The notes under the pieces were generated by a model that did no database searches, was not told where the DNA came from, and saw only the letters and a list, made by a program, of their open reading frames with translations. A stretch of DNA of 5,270 bases from Prolixibacteraceae bacterium (GTDB taxonomy: Bacteria; Bacteroidota; Bacteroidia; Bacteroidales; Prolixibacteraceae): the NCBI GenBank assembly GCA_009782655.1, contig WRIQ01000099.1:1-5270 (forward strand). The letters run 5' to 3'. The position numbers were made by a program, and so were the translations under genes. Positions 1-5,270 of this stretch are shown piece after piece. Each line of letters starts with the position of its first letter. Position 1 is the stretch's first letter.

Positions 1-426
1 GGTTACCCACGAGTTTTTCGTGGTATCGATGGCCGAATAGGGGGGCCAACTGAAAGTGTTGACGCCTCCGTTTTGATGAACCCAAAGGGCGTAATCGCGT
101 ATTTTGTCGAAGGGAACGCCGTCGAGGTTGTTCGAATGACGCAATTCTATTCCGCCCAACTCCCAGCCGAACAGCGCAGGATAATCGCCAGCCGAACGCT
201 TTGTATCCGATTCGCCGTCAACATATTTCCACCCGATTCCGTATGCCAAATCGTCCTGATGGCCGAAAAGGATTCCTTTCTTAGATGATTTTTTCAGTGA
301 TTTCAGTAATTCTTGCGCCGCCTTTTTTCCGGCGTCTTGATTTTGTATGGGAAAGCACGCAATATTTATAAATGCAAACAGGATGATTACCAGTATCTTT
401 TGCGTCATAACAGATTTGCTTTTCAT
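1..426 (-). CDS. GH26 family glycoside hydrolase (probable beta-mannanase), N-terminal part, cut by left edge
   Basis: These are the first 142 residues of a GH26 enzyme, a family that mostly cleaves internal beta-1,4 links in mannans. Seen here: a short basic start, a hydrophobic stretch at about residues 11-23 ending NIAC (Cys24), then GILFGHQDDLAYGIGW (51-66), GDYPALFGWELGGIEL (80-95), NLDGVPFDKIRDYA (100-113) and GGVNTFSW (120-127). These blocks match the N-terminal half of Bacteroidota GH26 proteins. Both catalytic glutamates lie further on and are outside the window. The signal directs export; Cys24 could be lipidated, but Asn at -3 is a poor lipobox, so cleavage by signal peptidase I is equally possible. 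The start is ATG at 426; an in-frame ATG at 408 would also leave a signal peptide. Neither has a Shine-Dalgarno sequence. Odd point: residue 128 is Pro where the family usually has His after FSW. The gene lies 103 bases downstream of yebC. Substrate within GH26 cannot be decided from this part. Confidence 0.85.
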   Translation of the reverse strand, partial: MKSKSVMTQKILVIILFAFINIACFPIQNQDAGKKAAQELLKSLKKSSKKGILFGHQDDLAYGIGWKYVDGESDTKRSAGDYPALFGWELGGIELRHSNNLDGVPFDKIRDYALWVHQNGGVNTFSWPPYSAIDTTKNSWVT

Positions 427-516
427 TTCGTTTCAAAGGCGATAAGATATGAATTTTCTTTTTATTATTGCTGCATATGGGAATGCGATAATAAATATCT
501 GTATGATTTGCATCTC

Positions 517-534
517 CCTGACTATTTTGTCAGG
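517..534 (-). other. Perfect 6-bp stem-loop spanning the yebC stop codon
   Basis: CCTGAC and GTCAGG form a perfect 6-bp inverted repeat with a 6-base A/T loop. The yebC stop codon (530-532) lies inside one arm. On the coding strand the 3' arm is followed by GAGATGCAAATC with no U-tract, so this is not a standard intrinsic terminator. It could be a factor-independent pause or 3'-end stabilising hairpin, or chance. Confidence 0.3.
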
Positions 535-1240
535 CTATGTTGGTATAAACCGCTTGCACGTCGTCGTCGTCTTCCAGCTTGTCGAGAAGTTTTTCGATGT
601 CGACAAGTTGTTCTTCGGTAAATTCAACGGGATTGTTGGCAAAGCGTTTCAATGTGGCTTTTGTGACTTCGATTCCGAGTTGCTCGAAAGCTGCCGACAT
701 TTCGCCAAAGCTGGTAAAATCGGCATATGCAAAGTATTCGCCTTCATGCTCTTCTATTTCTTCGAGGCCGACGTCGATAAGGTCCAGCTCCAACTCTTCG
801 GTATCGGTGTCCGCGGGTTTTATAAATTCGAAAACCGCTTTGCGCGAAAACATAAATTCGAGCGAGCCGGTGGGCGACAGTTGCCCGCCCGACTTGTTGA
901 AATAGTTTTTTACGTTGGCTACCGTGCGGGTATTATTGTCGGTGGCGCATTCCACAAAAACCAGAACGCCATGGGGACCTTTGCCTTCGTAGTTGATTTC
1001 GTCGAACGATTCGGCGTCTTTGCCAAAAGCTCTTTTTATGGCTGCATCGATATTCGCTCTGGGCATGTTCTGCGCTTTGGCATTCAGTATGGCTGTTCGC
1101 AAAGCCGAATTGGTATCCGGATCAGGGCCGCCGCCTTTGGCCGCTATGGTGATTGTTTTTCCCAATCGAGGAAATATTTTCGACATTTTATCCCAACGCT
1201 TTTCTTTGGCTGCACGGCGATATTCAAATGCTCTTCCCAT
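530..1240 (-). CDS. YebC/PmpR (TACO1) family protein
   Basis: This 236-residue protein matches the YebC family over its full usual length. The N-terminal helical domain carries [20 protein letters not shown] (1-20), [19 protein letters not shown] (30-48) and [17 protein letters not shown] (54-70). The middle has the family block [19 protein letters not shown] (84-102) with [17 protein letters not shown] (115-131). The C-terminus ends in an acidic helix and [13 protein letters not shown] (224-236). YebC proteins are cytoplasmic and long annotated as transcriptional regulators; work on mitochondrial TACO1 and bacterial homologues points to a role on the ribosome in translation elongation, notably at proline stretches. 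Which role applies here cannot be read from the sequence. The ATG at 1240 fits the family N-terminus of this phylum, which lacks the MAGHSKW opening of proteobacterial members. The gene has a 217-base upstream gap with promoter-like boxes, so it is probably transcribed on its own or with the downstream GH26 gene. Confidence 0.95.
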   Translation of the reverse strand: MGRAFEYRRAAKEKRWDKMSKIFPRLGKTITIAAKGGGPDPDTNSALRTAILNAKAQNMPRANIDAAIKRAFGKDAESFDEINYEGKGPHGVLVFVECATDNNTRTVANVKNYFNKSGGQLSPTGSLEFMFSRKAVFEFIKPADTDTEELELDLIDVGLEEIEEHEGEYFAYADFTSFGEMSAAFEQLGIEVTKATLKRFANNPVEFTEEQLVDIEKLLDKLEDDDDVQAVYTNIA

Positions 1241-1288
1241 AAAAAATATATTTTTGTTTCTAATAAACTTATTTTCAGTAAATTAAAA

Positions 1289-1319
1289 TTTTTATACGCT
1301 TTTGTTCCAACTGTGCAAA
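1289..1319 (-). promoter_or_regulatory. Candidate yebC promoter (TTTG - N19 - TATAAAAA)
   Basis: On the minus strand, TTTG (1316-1319) is followed after 19 bases by TATAAAAA (1289-1296). Bacteroidota sigma-ABfr promoters have TTTG near -33 and TAnnTTTG near -7 with a spacer of about 19-21, so the first box and spacing fit and the second fits only partly. A start a few bases beyond would leave a leader of roughly 40-45 bases before the ATG at 1240. An overlapping alternative -7 box is CAAATTTG at 1316-1323. Inference only. Confidence 0.3.
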
Positions 1320-1325
1320 TTTGCA
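1314..1325. promoter_or_regulatory. 12-bp perfect palindrome upstream of yebC
   Basis: TGCAAATTTGCA reads the same on both strands and lies 74 bases upstream of the yebC start, overlapping the candidate -33 box. It could be a dimeric regulator operator, or simply a product of the TTTGCA-rich promoter composition of Bacteroidota. The half AAATTTGCA recurs upstream of the thioesterase gene at 1930-1938. Confidence 0.25.
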
Positions 1326-1426
1326 AAAAAAATGAAGAAACAAGAACCTGTATGTGCATAATTTACAGATTGCAGGATGAAAGTTTAAAGTTAATGTTTC
1401 GGATTCTGTTGAGGTTCCCCGAATTT

Positions 1427-1452
1427 AACAAGGAATTCCGACTTTCCCTGTT
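1427..1452 (-). terminator. Stem-loop just after the thioesterase stop; weak terminator candidate
   Basis: On the coding strand AACAGGGAA (1444-1452) can pair with TTCCTTGTT (1427-1435), nine pairs including one G-U, around an 8-base loop. It begins five bases after the stop codon. The following bases are AAATTCGGGG, not a U-run, so it is not a standard intrinsic terminator, but position and pairing suggest a transcript 3' end. Confidence 0.3.
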
Positions 1453-1457
1453 GAATT

Positions 1458-1886
1458 TCAGCCTGTTTCTCCCTTCTCGAAGTTGCAAATCTTTTTGCGC
1501 CATTCATCGGGAATTTCCTGAGTTTCATTGCGGGTGTAGTTGAAGCAAACCATGATGGTATCGGCTGTCGCCAACGGTTCTGTTTCGCCTTGTTGTACAA
1601 TGTGCTGCAGCATTTCGAAACTCTTATTACCCAGCGAAATCACCTTGGTCTTTACAAAAACCTTGTCGGTTAAAACGATTGGATGAAAAAAATCGATTTT
1701 AATGCTGGCAATGACGGTGCCCGTGTCTTCGAAACCAAGGAATTCGCCGAAAACCTCGTCGAAATAGCCGAGGCGTGCCAAATCGAAATATTGCGGATAA
1801 ATGGAGTTGTTTACATGCTTGGCCAAATCAATGTCGTTGAATCTGATTTGCACCGGCGTTGTATGGTAAAAATTCATCATATTCAT
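1458..1886 (-). CDS. Acyl-CoA thioesterase, hotdog fold (4HBT/YbgC-like)
   Basis: This 142-residue protein is a single hotdog domain of the 4-hydroxybenzoyl-CoA thioesterase type, which hydrolyses acyl-CoA or acyl-ACP thioesters in the cytoplasm, usually as a homo-oligomer. The signature is IRFNDIDLAKHVNNSIYPQY (14-33): the family pattern is RFxDxDxxGHVNNxxY, so Asp20 is the likely catalytic acid, His24-Val25-Asn26-Asn27 begin the long helix, and Lys23 replaces the usual Gly. Strands follow at TGTVIASIKIDFFHPIV (55-71), DKVFVKTKVISLGNKSFEM (74-92) and ATADTIMVCFNYTRN (106-120), with a short hydrophilic tail. Length is typical. The start is placed at the ATG at 1886; ATGs at 1880 and 1877 are also in frame, and a TTG at 1889 is less likely. 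There is no clear ribosome-binding site. The substrate cannot be inferred; the neighbours give no metabolic hint. Confidence 0.9.
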   Translation of the reverse strand: MNMMNFYHTTPVQIRFNDIDLAKHVNNSIYPQYFDLARLGYFDEVFGEFLGFEDTGTVIASIKIDFFHPIVLTDKVFVKTKVISLGNKSFEMLQHIVQQGETEPLATADTIMVCFNYTRNETQEIPDEWRKKICNFEKGETG

Positions 1887-1912
1887 CAATCGTAGTTAGG
1901 TTTGTTATCCAT
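1886..1912 (-). CDS. Possible 8-codon leader ORF overlapping the thioesterase start
   Basis: ATG at 1912 opens eight codons (MDNKPNYD) and ends in a TGA that shares its A with the thioesterase ATG at 1886 (TGATG). An AAAGGA lies seven bases before its ATG. TGATG overlaps are typical of translational coupling, but an ORF this short occurs easily by chance and nothing else supports it. Confidence 0.12.
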   Translation of the reverse strand: MDNKPNYD

Positions 1913-2019
1913 CCTATTTTCCTTTTGCTTGCAAATTTTTTCCCTCATTTGAGCAGGTATCGTTACCGAGCTTTTCACGCATGTGCGGCTTGGTGTTTTC
2001 GTTTGTTCCCTGCGATTTT

Positions 2020-4056
2020 CTACTGGGCAACTTTTTTCAGCGCTTCCGAAGTTGCAGCCAGAATCGGTTTTATACTGATTTCGCTACCCACGGCGCCTTT
2101 CATCCAAACTTGGGGAGCCAAGCGTCCTTGTGTGTACATGCGATCTATTTCATCGGCCGGCTTTTTCCCTTTCACTTGCTGTTCTATCTGAAAATCGATG
2201 ATGTGGCCAATCGGGTAGTTCGACAAATAAAGCGGGTTATCGATCATGTGCGAGTAGATGGCTAAAATGGGTTCGTCTTTGCCGCCCAGTATTCCGGCGA
2301 AATACCGGTTCCATACATCTTTGGCAATGGTAATTACCTGATTTTTCAGTTGCTCCGGCGTTGCATCGGGATGTTGATACATCCATTTCCAAACCTGCAT
2401 ATCGACCAGCGAAACGCCCATGATTTCGTAGCAAGCCCAAAAATTATCCAGCGCCATCATTGCTTCCTGATCGGAATTATCGGTTTTTATGCCCAACAAA
2501 TCCAAATCGCGTTTTTGAAACAGGAAGGCTGTGGCTTCTGTGAACGCCGTATTGGGAACTCCGTTCAGCATGTAATAATCCACATCGTTCATGGTGATGG
2601 TTTGTTCCACATTGTGTCCCAACTCGTGAACAGCAATATTGTATCCCTTGTAGTCCATGCCGTCGGGGCCGATGCGGGTGCGCAGATGCGCCAGATCGTT
2701 ACGCATTTCGGCACCCCATGCGTGGCCTGCCCCCCGCGATGCATCAACAGTTATCAGCGAAGCAATATGCTGCGCTCTGGCGGCGCTCCACCCCAGTTTT
2801 TGCAAAATATCGGGAATATCTTTTCGCAGCGCTTCGTTGTCGGGGTATTTCTTTTGGGTGGTGGATGTGAGTGTTTCGTCCGAGATGCTGCCTGCCGCCT
2901 TAAATCCATTGTACCAAATGTCGAAAGGTTCCAATTCGCGGTTCAGTTTTTTGCTGATGAACGAAGCCGTCTCTTTGACTTGTGGCGACGATACCAGTTC
3001 GACGAAAAGCTTCTCCACATCTTCCTGTGGGATTTCCATGCCGTTCTCGAAAGCGCGAATAATGAAAGTGGGGTAGTTGGAATTGTAGGCGTCGACAGCT
3101 CGCATAACATGAAAATTTGCCAACAGCGTTGCATAGCGCTTGTCGGGTTCGGGAGCAATGGCGCTTTCCACACCATTTTTGAAAATTTTGTTGCTATATG
3201 GGTTCCATGAGAATTCGCCGGAATTAATCACTTGTTGCGGAATGCTTTGGTCGATGATGCGTTGCATGACTTTGTAGATCATGCGCTGTTTCTCCAACCC
3301 GTTGGCGGTGGCGTAATTTTGCTTTAGTTCGTCGCGTAATCCCCAGTGAGTAATCAATTTCAAATCTTCAGGAAAGAGGATTTCGTTTTTATCATTCATC
3401 AGTTTTCCCATGTAAATATTATAGTCGGATATATAGGCGTCGGAGGCTGTCAGTACCTGCGATGCATTTTGAATGACGTCGGCCGGGACGCGCGAAGTAT
3501 AGACGTCGCCCATGCGTGCATATGCCCAGTCGCGTCTGCTCCATGTGGCGCTGTTCTCGGTTTTTTCCTTCAGCGAATAAAACGGGAAATTCAGGGCGGT
3601 GATAAAAGCGATTTTGTTGTTGAAAAAATCTTCAGTCAGATGCGCCGAAGGATCGTAACTTCCAAACATCATGTCGATGGGTCGGATTTCCGGGCCGACC
3701 AAATGCAGCGGCTCTTTCAGCGCGACATCCATCCTGTGAAAATTACCTCCGAGGATTTCAAAATTGCGTTCGAGGCGTGTGTATAAGTCGAAAAGTTCTT
3801 TTTCGTCGGCAATGAAATGTTCAACGATAAATTGTTCAAATTCAGTCGGTGTTCCATCGGTTTCGCGCCACAGAGCGGCCACTTGATTAACGCCGCGCTC
3901 AATGCGGAATTGCATGGGCGCACCATGTTCATTGATGAGCGTTTTTTTTAATTTTTCCGTAATATCGGCGCAGGGAAAAGGCGTCGAAGTTTTCTTTTTT
4001 TCCGAACACGACATGATGAGGGGTATTAAGATTGTAAAAAACAACAAATTACGCAT
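2020..4056 (-). CDS. Lipoprotein zinc metallopeptidase, gluzincin clan (M2/M3-like)
   Basis: This 678-residue protein has a lipoprotein signal: MRNLLFFTILIPLIMSC, with lipidated Cys17. The SEKKK after it lacks the acidic run that sends Bacteroidota lipoproteins to the surface, so a periplasm-facing anchor is the better guess. The catalytic core is AVHELGHNVEQ (475-485): His477 and His481 bind zinc and Glu478 is the general base. Glu507 in FTEATAFLF, 26 residues after His481, is the likely third ligand, which defines a gluzincin. Upstream, GHAWGAEMRNDLAHLRTR (444-461), and downstream, HMIDNPLYLSNYPIGHIIDF (603-622), resemble the substrate-binding His and Tyr region near the C-terminus of M2 and M3 peptidases. 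The rest is largely helical, as in those families. It probably trims oligopeptides or acts as a carboxypeptidase, but the substrate is unknown. M49 (dipeptidyl peptidase III) is similar in length but needs HExxxH. The start is the ATG at 4056 because it gives the signal peptide. It is separated from both neighbours by more than 130 bases. Confidence 0.8.
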   Translation of the reverse strand: MRNLLFFTILIPLIMSCSEKKKTSTPFPCADITEKLKKTLINEHGAPMQFRIERGVNQVAALWRETDGTPTEFEQFIVEHFIADEKELFDLYTRLERNFEILGGNFHRMDVALKEPLHLVGPEIRPIDMMFGSYDPSAHLTEDFFNNKIAFITALNFPFYSLKEKTENSATWSRRDWAYARMGDVYTSRVPADVIQNASQVLTASDAYISDYNIYMGKLMNDKNEILFPEDLKLITHWGLRDELKQNYATANGLEKQRMIYKVMQRIIDQSIPQQVINSGEFSWNPYSNKIFKNGVESAIAPEPDKRYATLLANFHVMRAVDAYNSNYPTFIIRAFENGMEIPQEDVEKLFVELVSSPQVKETASFISKKLNRELEPFDIWYNGFKAAGSISDETLTSTTQKKYPDNEALRKDIPDILQKLGWSAARAQHIASLITVDASRGAGHAWGAEMRNDLAHLRTRIGPDGMDYKGYNIAVHELGHNVEQTITMNDVDYYMLNGVPNTAFTEATAFLFQKRDLDLLGIKTDNSDQEAMMALDNFWACYEIMGVSLVDMQVWKWMYQHPDATPEQLKNQVITIAKDVWNRYFAGILGGKDEPILAIYSHMIDNPLYLSNYPIGHIIDFQIEQQVKGKKPADEIDRMYTQGRLAPQVWMKGAVGSEISIKPILAATSEALKKVAQ

Positions 4057-4060
4057 AATA

Positions 4061-4156
4061 TCAAATTTTAAAAAAAGTGCATAAAATTAATAATTTCGCC
4101 ATATTCAGGAAATGATAATGATCAGAAAGCGCATAAAAATGAAGGTAGAACCACAT
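4061..4156 (-). CDS. Possible 31-residue small protein or leader peptide with a perfect Shine-Dalgarno
   Basis: ATG at 4156 opens 31 codons ending in TGA, four bases before the peptidase start codon. It is preceded by AGGAGGT at 4163-4169 with a 6-base spacer, an ideal site that is rare in Bacteroidota. The peptide starts MWFYLHFYALSDHYHFLNM and ends MAKLLILCTFFKI; nine of 31 residues are aromatic and three are His, and the C-terminal third is hydrophobic enough for a short membrane segment. I recognise no family. It could be a leader peptide for the downstream gene, a small membrane protein, or a chance ORF; the candidate peptidase promoter lies inside it, which argues for chance or for a separate upstream transcript. 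Confidence 0.3.
   Translation of the reverse strand: MWFYLHFYALSDHYHFLNMAKLLILCTFFKI
4082..4112 (-). promoter_or_regulatory. Candidate peptidase promoter (TTTC - N19 - TAATTTTA)
   Basis: On the minus strand TTTC (4109-4112) is followed after 19 bases by TAATTTTA (4082-4089). Each box is one base off the Bacteroidota consensus (TTTG and TAnnTTTG), with a correct spacer. Transcription would start about 20 bases before the peptidase ATG in a strongly A/T-rich leader. No experimental basis. Confidence 0.3.
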
Positions 4157-4162
4157 TGCGGC

Positions 4163-4169
4163 ACCTCCT
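4163..4169 (-). promoter_or_regulatory. Perfect Shine-Dalgarno AGGAGGT
   Basis: AGGAGGT lies six bases ahead of the ATG at 4156 and is the only such site I see ahead of a start codon in the window. Bacteroidota genes generally do without this element, so its presence is what makes the small ORF worth noting. Confidence 0.4.
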
Positions 4170-4218
4170 CAGATAAATTTTGGAAAGCGCCGCGCTATCT
4201 GCTTGTCGAATAAGGCAA

Positions 4219-5270
4219 TCATCGGTCAAAGAGCAGGCGCGCTCCCATTTCCTGCGAAACAAATTGCCCCTGATAATAAACCGGGTTTCCGTTAACGAAT
4301 GTGTGCAAAACCGAATGATTAAAAACCGTTCCTTCGAAAGGCGACCATCCGCATTTATACAGGATATTGTTTTTGCTTACTTGCCAAGGTTTTTCCGGGT
4401 CTATCAGTACCAGATCCGCCCAATAACCTTCCCTGATGAAACCGCGTTTGTTGATTCTGAAAAGCCGCGCCGGAGCATGGCACATTTTATTAACCACATC
4501 TTCAATCTTGAAAATCCCATGTCGGCATAATTCAAGCATGGCCACCAATGTATGTTGCACAAGCGGCCCCCCCGACGGAGCGTCGATATAGCTTTTCTCC
4601 TTTTCCCCGATGGTGTGTGGAGCGTGATCGGAAGCAATTACATCGATTTTTCCCGAAACAACAGCAGCAAGCAGGGCTTCCCTGTCGCAGGCGCTTTTTA
4701 TCGCCGGATTCCACTTTATTTGCGAGCCGTATTTTTCGTAATCTTCATCGTCAAACCAAAGGTGATGAACGCAAACTTCGGCGGTAATTTTCTTATCTTC
4801 AATTCTGTTCGACGAAAAAAGCTCTATCTCGTTGGCTGTCGAAATGTGCAAAATGTGCAGCCTCGTACCAAATCTGGCAGCCAGTTCAACCGCTTTTACC
4901 GACGAGGCAAAGCACGCTTCGGCATTTCTGATTGCAGGGTGGAACCCGAAAGGAATGTCGTCGCCGAATTGCGCCCGTGCCAGTTCCATATTTTGCCGTA
5001 TAATCAATTCATCTTCACAATGAGTTGCCACAAGTGTCGGCGCATGGCGAAATATTTCGGACAGCGTTTGCTCGTTGTCTACCAGCATGTTCCCCGTCGA
5101 CGAACCCATGAAAACTTTTATGCCGCATACATTTGCAGGATTGGTTTTTAAGACTTCGTGCAGGTTGTTGTTAGTGGCGCCCATGTAAAACGAAAAGTTT
5201 GCCGACGAAACCAGCGCAGCGCGTTCATATTTTTCTTCGAGCAACGATTGGGTAGTGGTCTGCGGGTTTG
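4219..5270 (-). CDS. pyrC: Dihydroorotase, class I, C-terminal part (cut by right edge)
   Basis: Dihydroorotase interconverts N-carbamoyl-L-aspartate and L-dihydroorotate, the third step of de novo pyrimidine synthesis, in the cytoplasm. About 349 residues are visible of a protein usually near 450; the start and the first zinc motif (HxH) lie beyond the right edge. The frame stays open to the edge and reads NPQTTTQSLLEEKYERAA, continuing the family's MPNTNPxTT block, so the TTG at 5244 is internal and not a start. Seen next: GIKVFMGSSTGNMLVDN, with the lysine at 5116-5118 in the position expected for the carboxylated zinc bridge; LVATHCEDE (zinc His at 5020-5022); LHILHIST (zinc His at 4846-4848); VIASDHAPHT (catalytic Asp at 4627-4629); and APSGGPLVQHTLVAML. 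The C-terminal GYWADLVLIDPEKPW and FEGTVFNHSVLHTFVNG complete the amidohydrolase small domain. All expected active-site residues in the visible part are present. It is the furthest upstream gene here, followed by a 162-base gap. Confidence 0.95.
   Translation of the reverse strand, partial: NPQTTTQSLLEEKYERAALVSSANFSFYMGATNNNLHEVLKTNPANVCGIKVFMGSSTGNMLVDNEQTLSEIFRHAPTLVATHCEDELIIRQNMELARAQFGDDIPFGFHPAIRNAEACFASSVKAVELAARFGTRLHILHISTANEIELFSSNRIEDKKITAEVCVHHLWFDDEDYEKYGSQIKWNPAIKSACDREALLAAVVSGKIDVIASDHAPHTIGEKEKSYIDAPSGGPLVQHTLVAMLELCRHGIFKIEDVVNKMCHAPARLFRINKRGFIREGYWADLVLIDPEKPWQVSKNNILYKCGWSPFEGTVFNHSVLHTFVNGNPVYYQGQFVSQEMGARLLFDR

Noticed and set aside
433..513. 26-codon minus-strand ORF ending six bases before the GH26 start, with AGGGAG next to its ATG
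   Set aside because: The purine-rich stretch touches the ATG with no spacer, so it is a poor ribosome-binding site, and the A/T-rich gap easily yields such an ORF.
449..1543. 364-codon plus-strand ORF antisense to yebC and part of the thioesterase
   Set aside because: It lies opposite two well-recognised genes, has a Cys/Phe-rich composition typical of antisense reading, and resembles no family.
2350..3210. 286-codon plus-strand ORF antisense to the peptidase
   Set aside because: It is opposite the catalytic half of a clear gene, with unnatural composition and no signal or domain.
2020..4056. Assignment of the peptidase to M49 (dipeptidyl peptidase III) because of its length
   Set aside because: M49 requires HExxxH with an EExxxE-type second motif; this protein has HELGH and a single downstream TEATAF.
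4186..4196. AGCGC / GCGCT inverted repeat after pyrC as an intrinsic terminator
   Set aside because: The centre is a single base, so the usable stem is four pairs with a 3-base loop, and only a TTTCC follows.
4552..5151. 199-codon plus-strand ORF antisense to dihydroorotase
   Set aside because: It is a shadow of conserved pyrC codons and has no recognisable motif.
5242..5244. TTG as the start codon of dihydroorotase
   Set aside because: The reading frame continues to the right edge with residues that match the family's MPNTNPxTT block, so the gene is truncated by the window.

Overview
This window looks like an ordinary chromosomal stretch from a member of the Bacteroidota (Bacteroidales-like). 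The evidence is a MPNTNP-type class I dihydroorotase, a Bacteroidota-style YebC protein beginning [16 protein letters not shown], a GH26 mannanase opening with GHQDDLAYGIGW, a lipoprotein peptidase with a short lipobox signal, general absence of Shine-Dalgarno sequences, and A/T-rich gaps with TTTG / TAnnTTTG-like promoter traces. No phylogenetic marker gene is present, so the genus cannot be named.

All five clear genes are on the minus strand. In transcription order (right to left) they are: the 3' part of a dihydroorotase (pyrC, cut by the right edge, ending at 4219); a gap holding a possible 31-codon ORF with a perfect AGGAGGT (4061-4156); a 678-residue lipoprotein zinc metallopeptidase with HELGH plus a downstream glutamate (2020-4056); a hotdog-fold acyl-CoA thioesterase (1458-1886); a YebC/TACO1-family protein (530-1240); and the 5' part of a secreted or lipid-anchored GH26 glycoside hydrolase (1-426, cut by the left edge).

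Gaps are 103 to 217 bases. That fits separate transcription units better than one tight operon, and the genes do not form an obvious pathway: pyrimidine synthesis, envelope peptide hydrolysis, acyl-thioester hydrolysis, a translation/regulatory factor and mannan degradation. No stretch longer than 300 bases lacks a gene. I see no tRNA, rRNA, insertion sequence, CRISPR array or phage material.

I did not find a convincing undescribed system. The items most worth a second look are the 31-codon ORF with an unusually strong ribosome-binding site just ahead of the peptidase gene, the peptidase itself (catalytic signature clear, family not securely named), and a proline where GH26 enzymes normally carry a histidine, coded within a six-base homopolymer.
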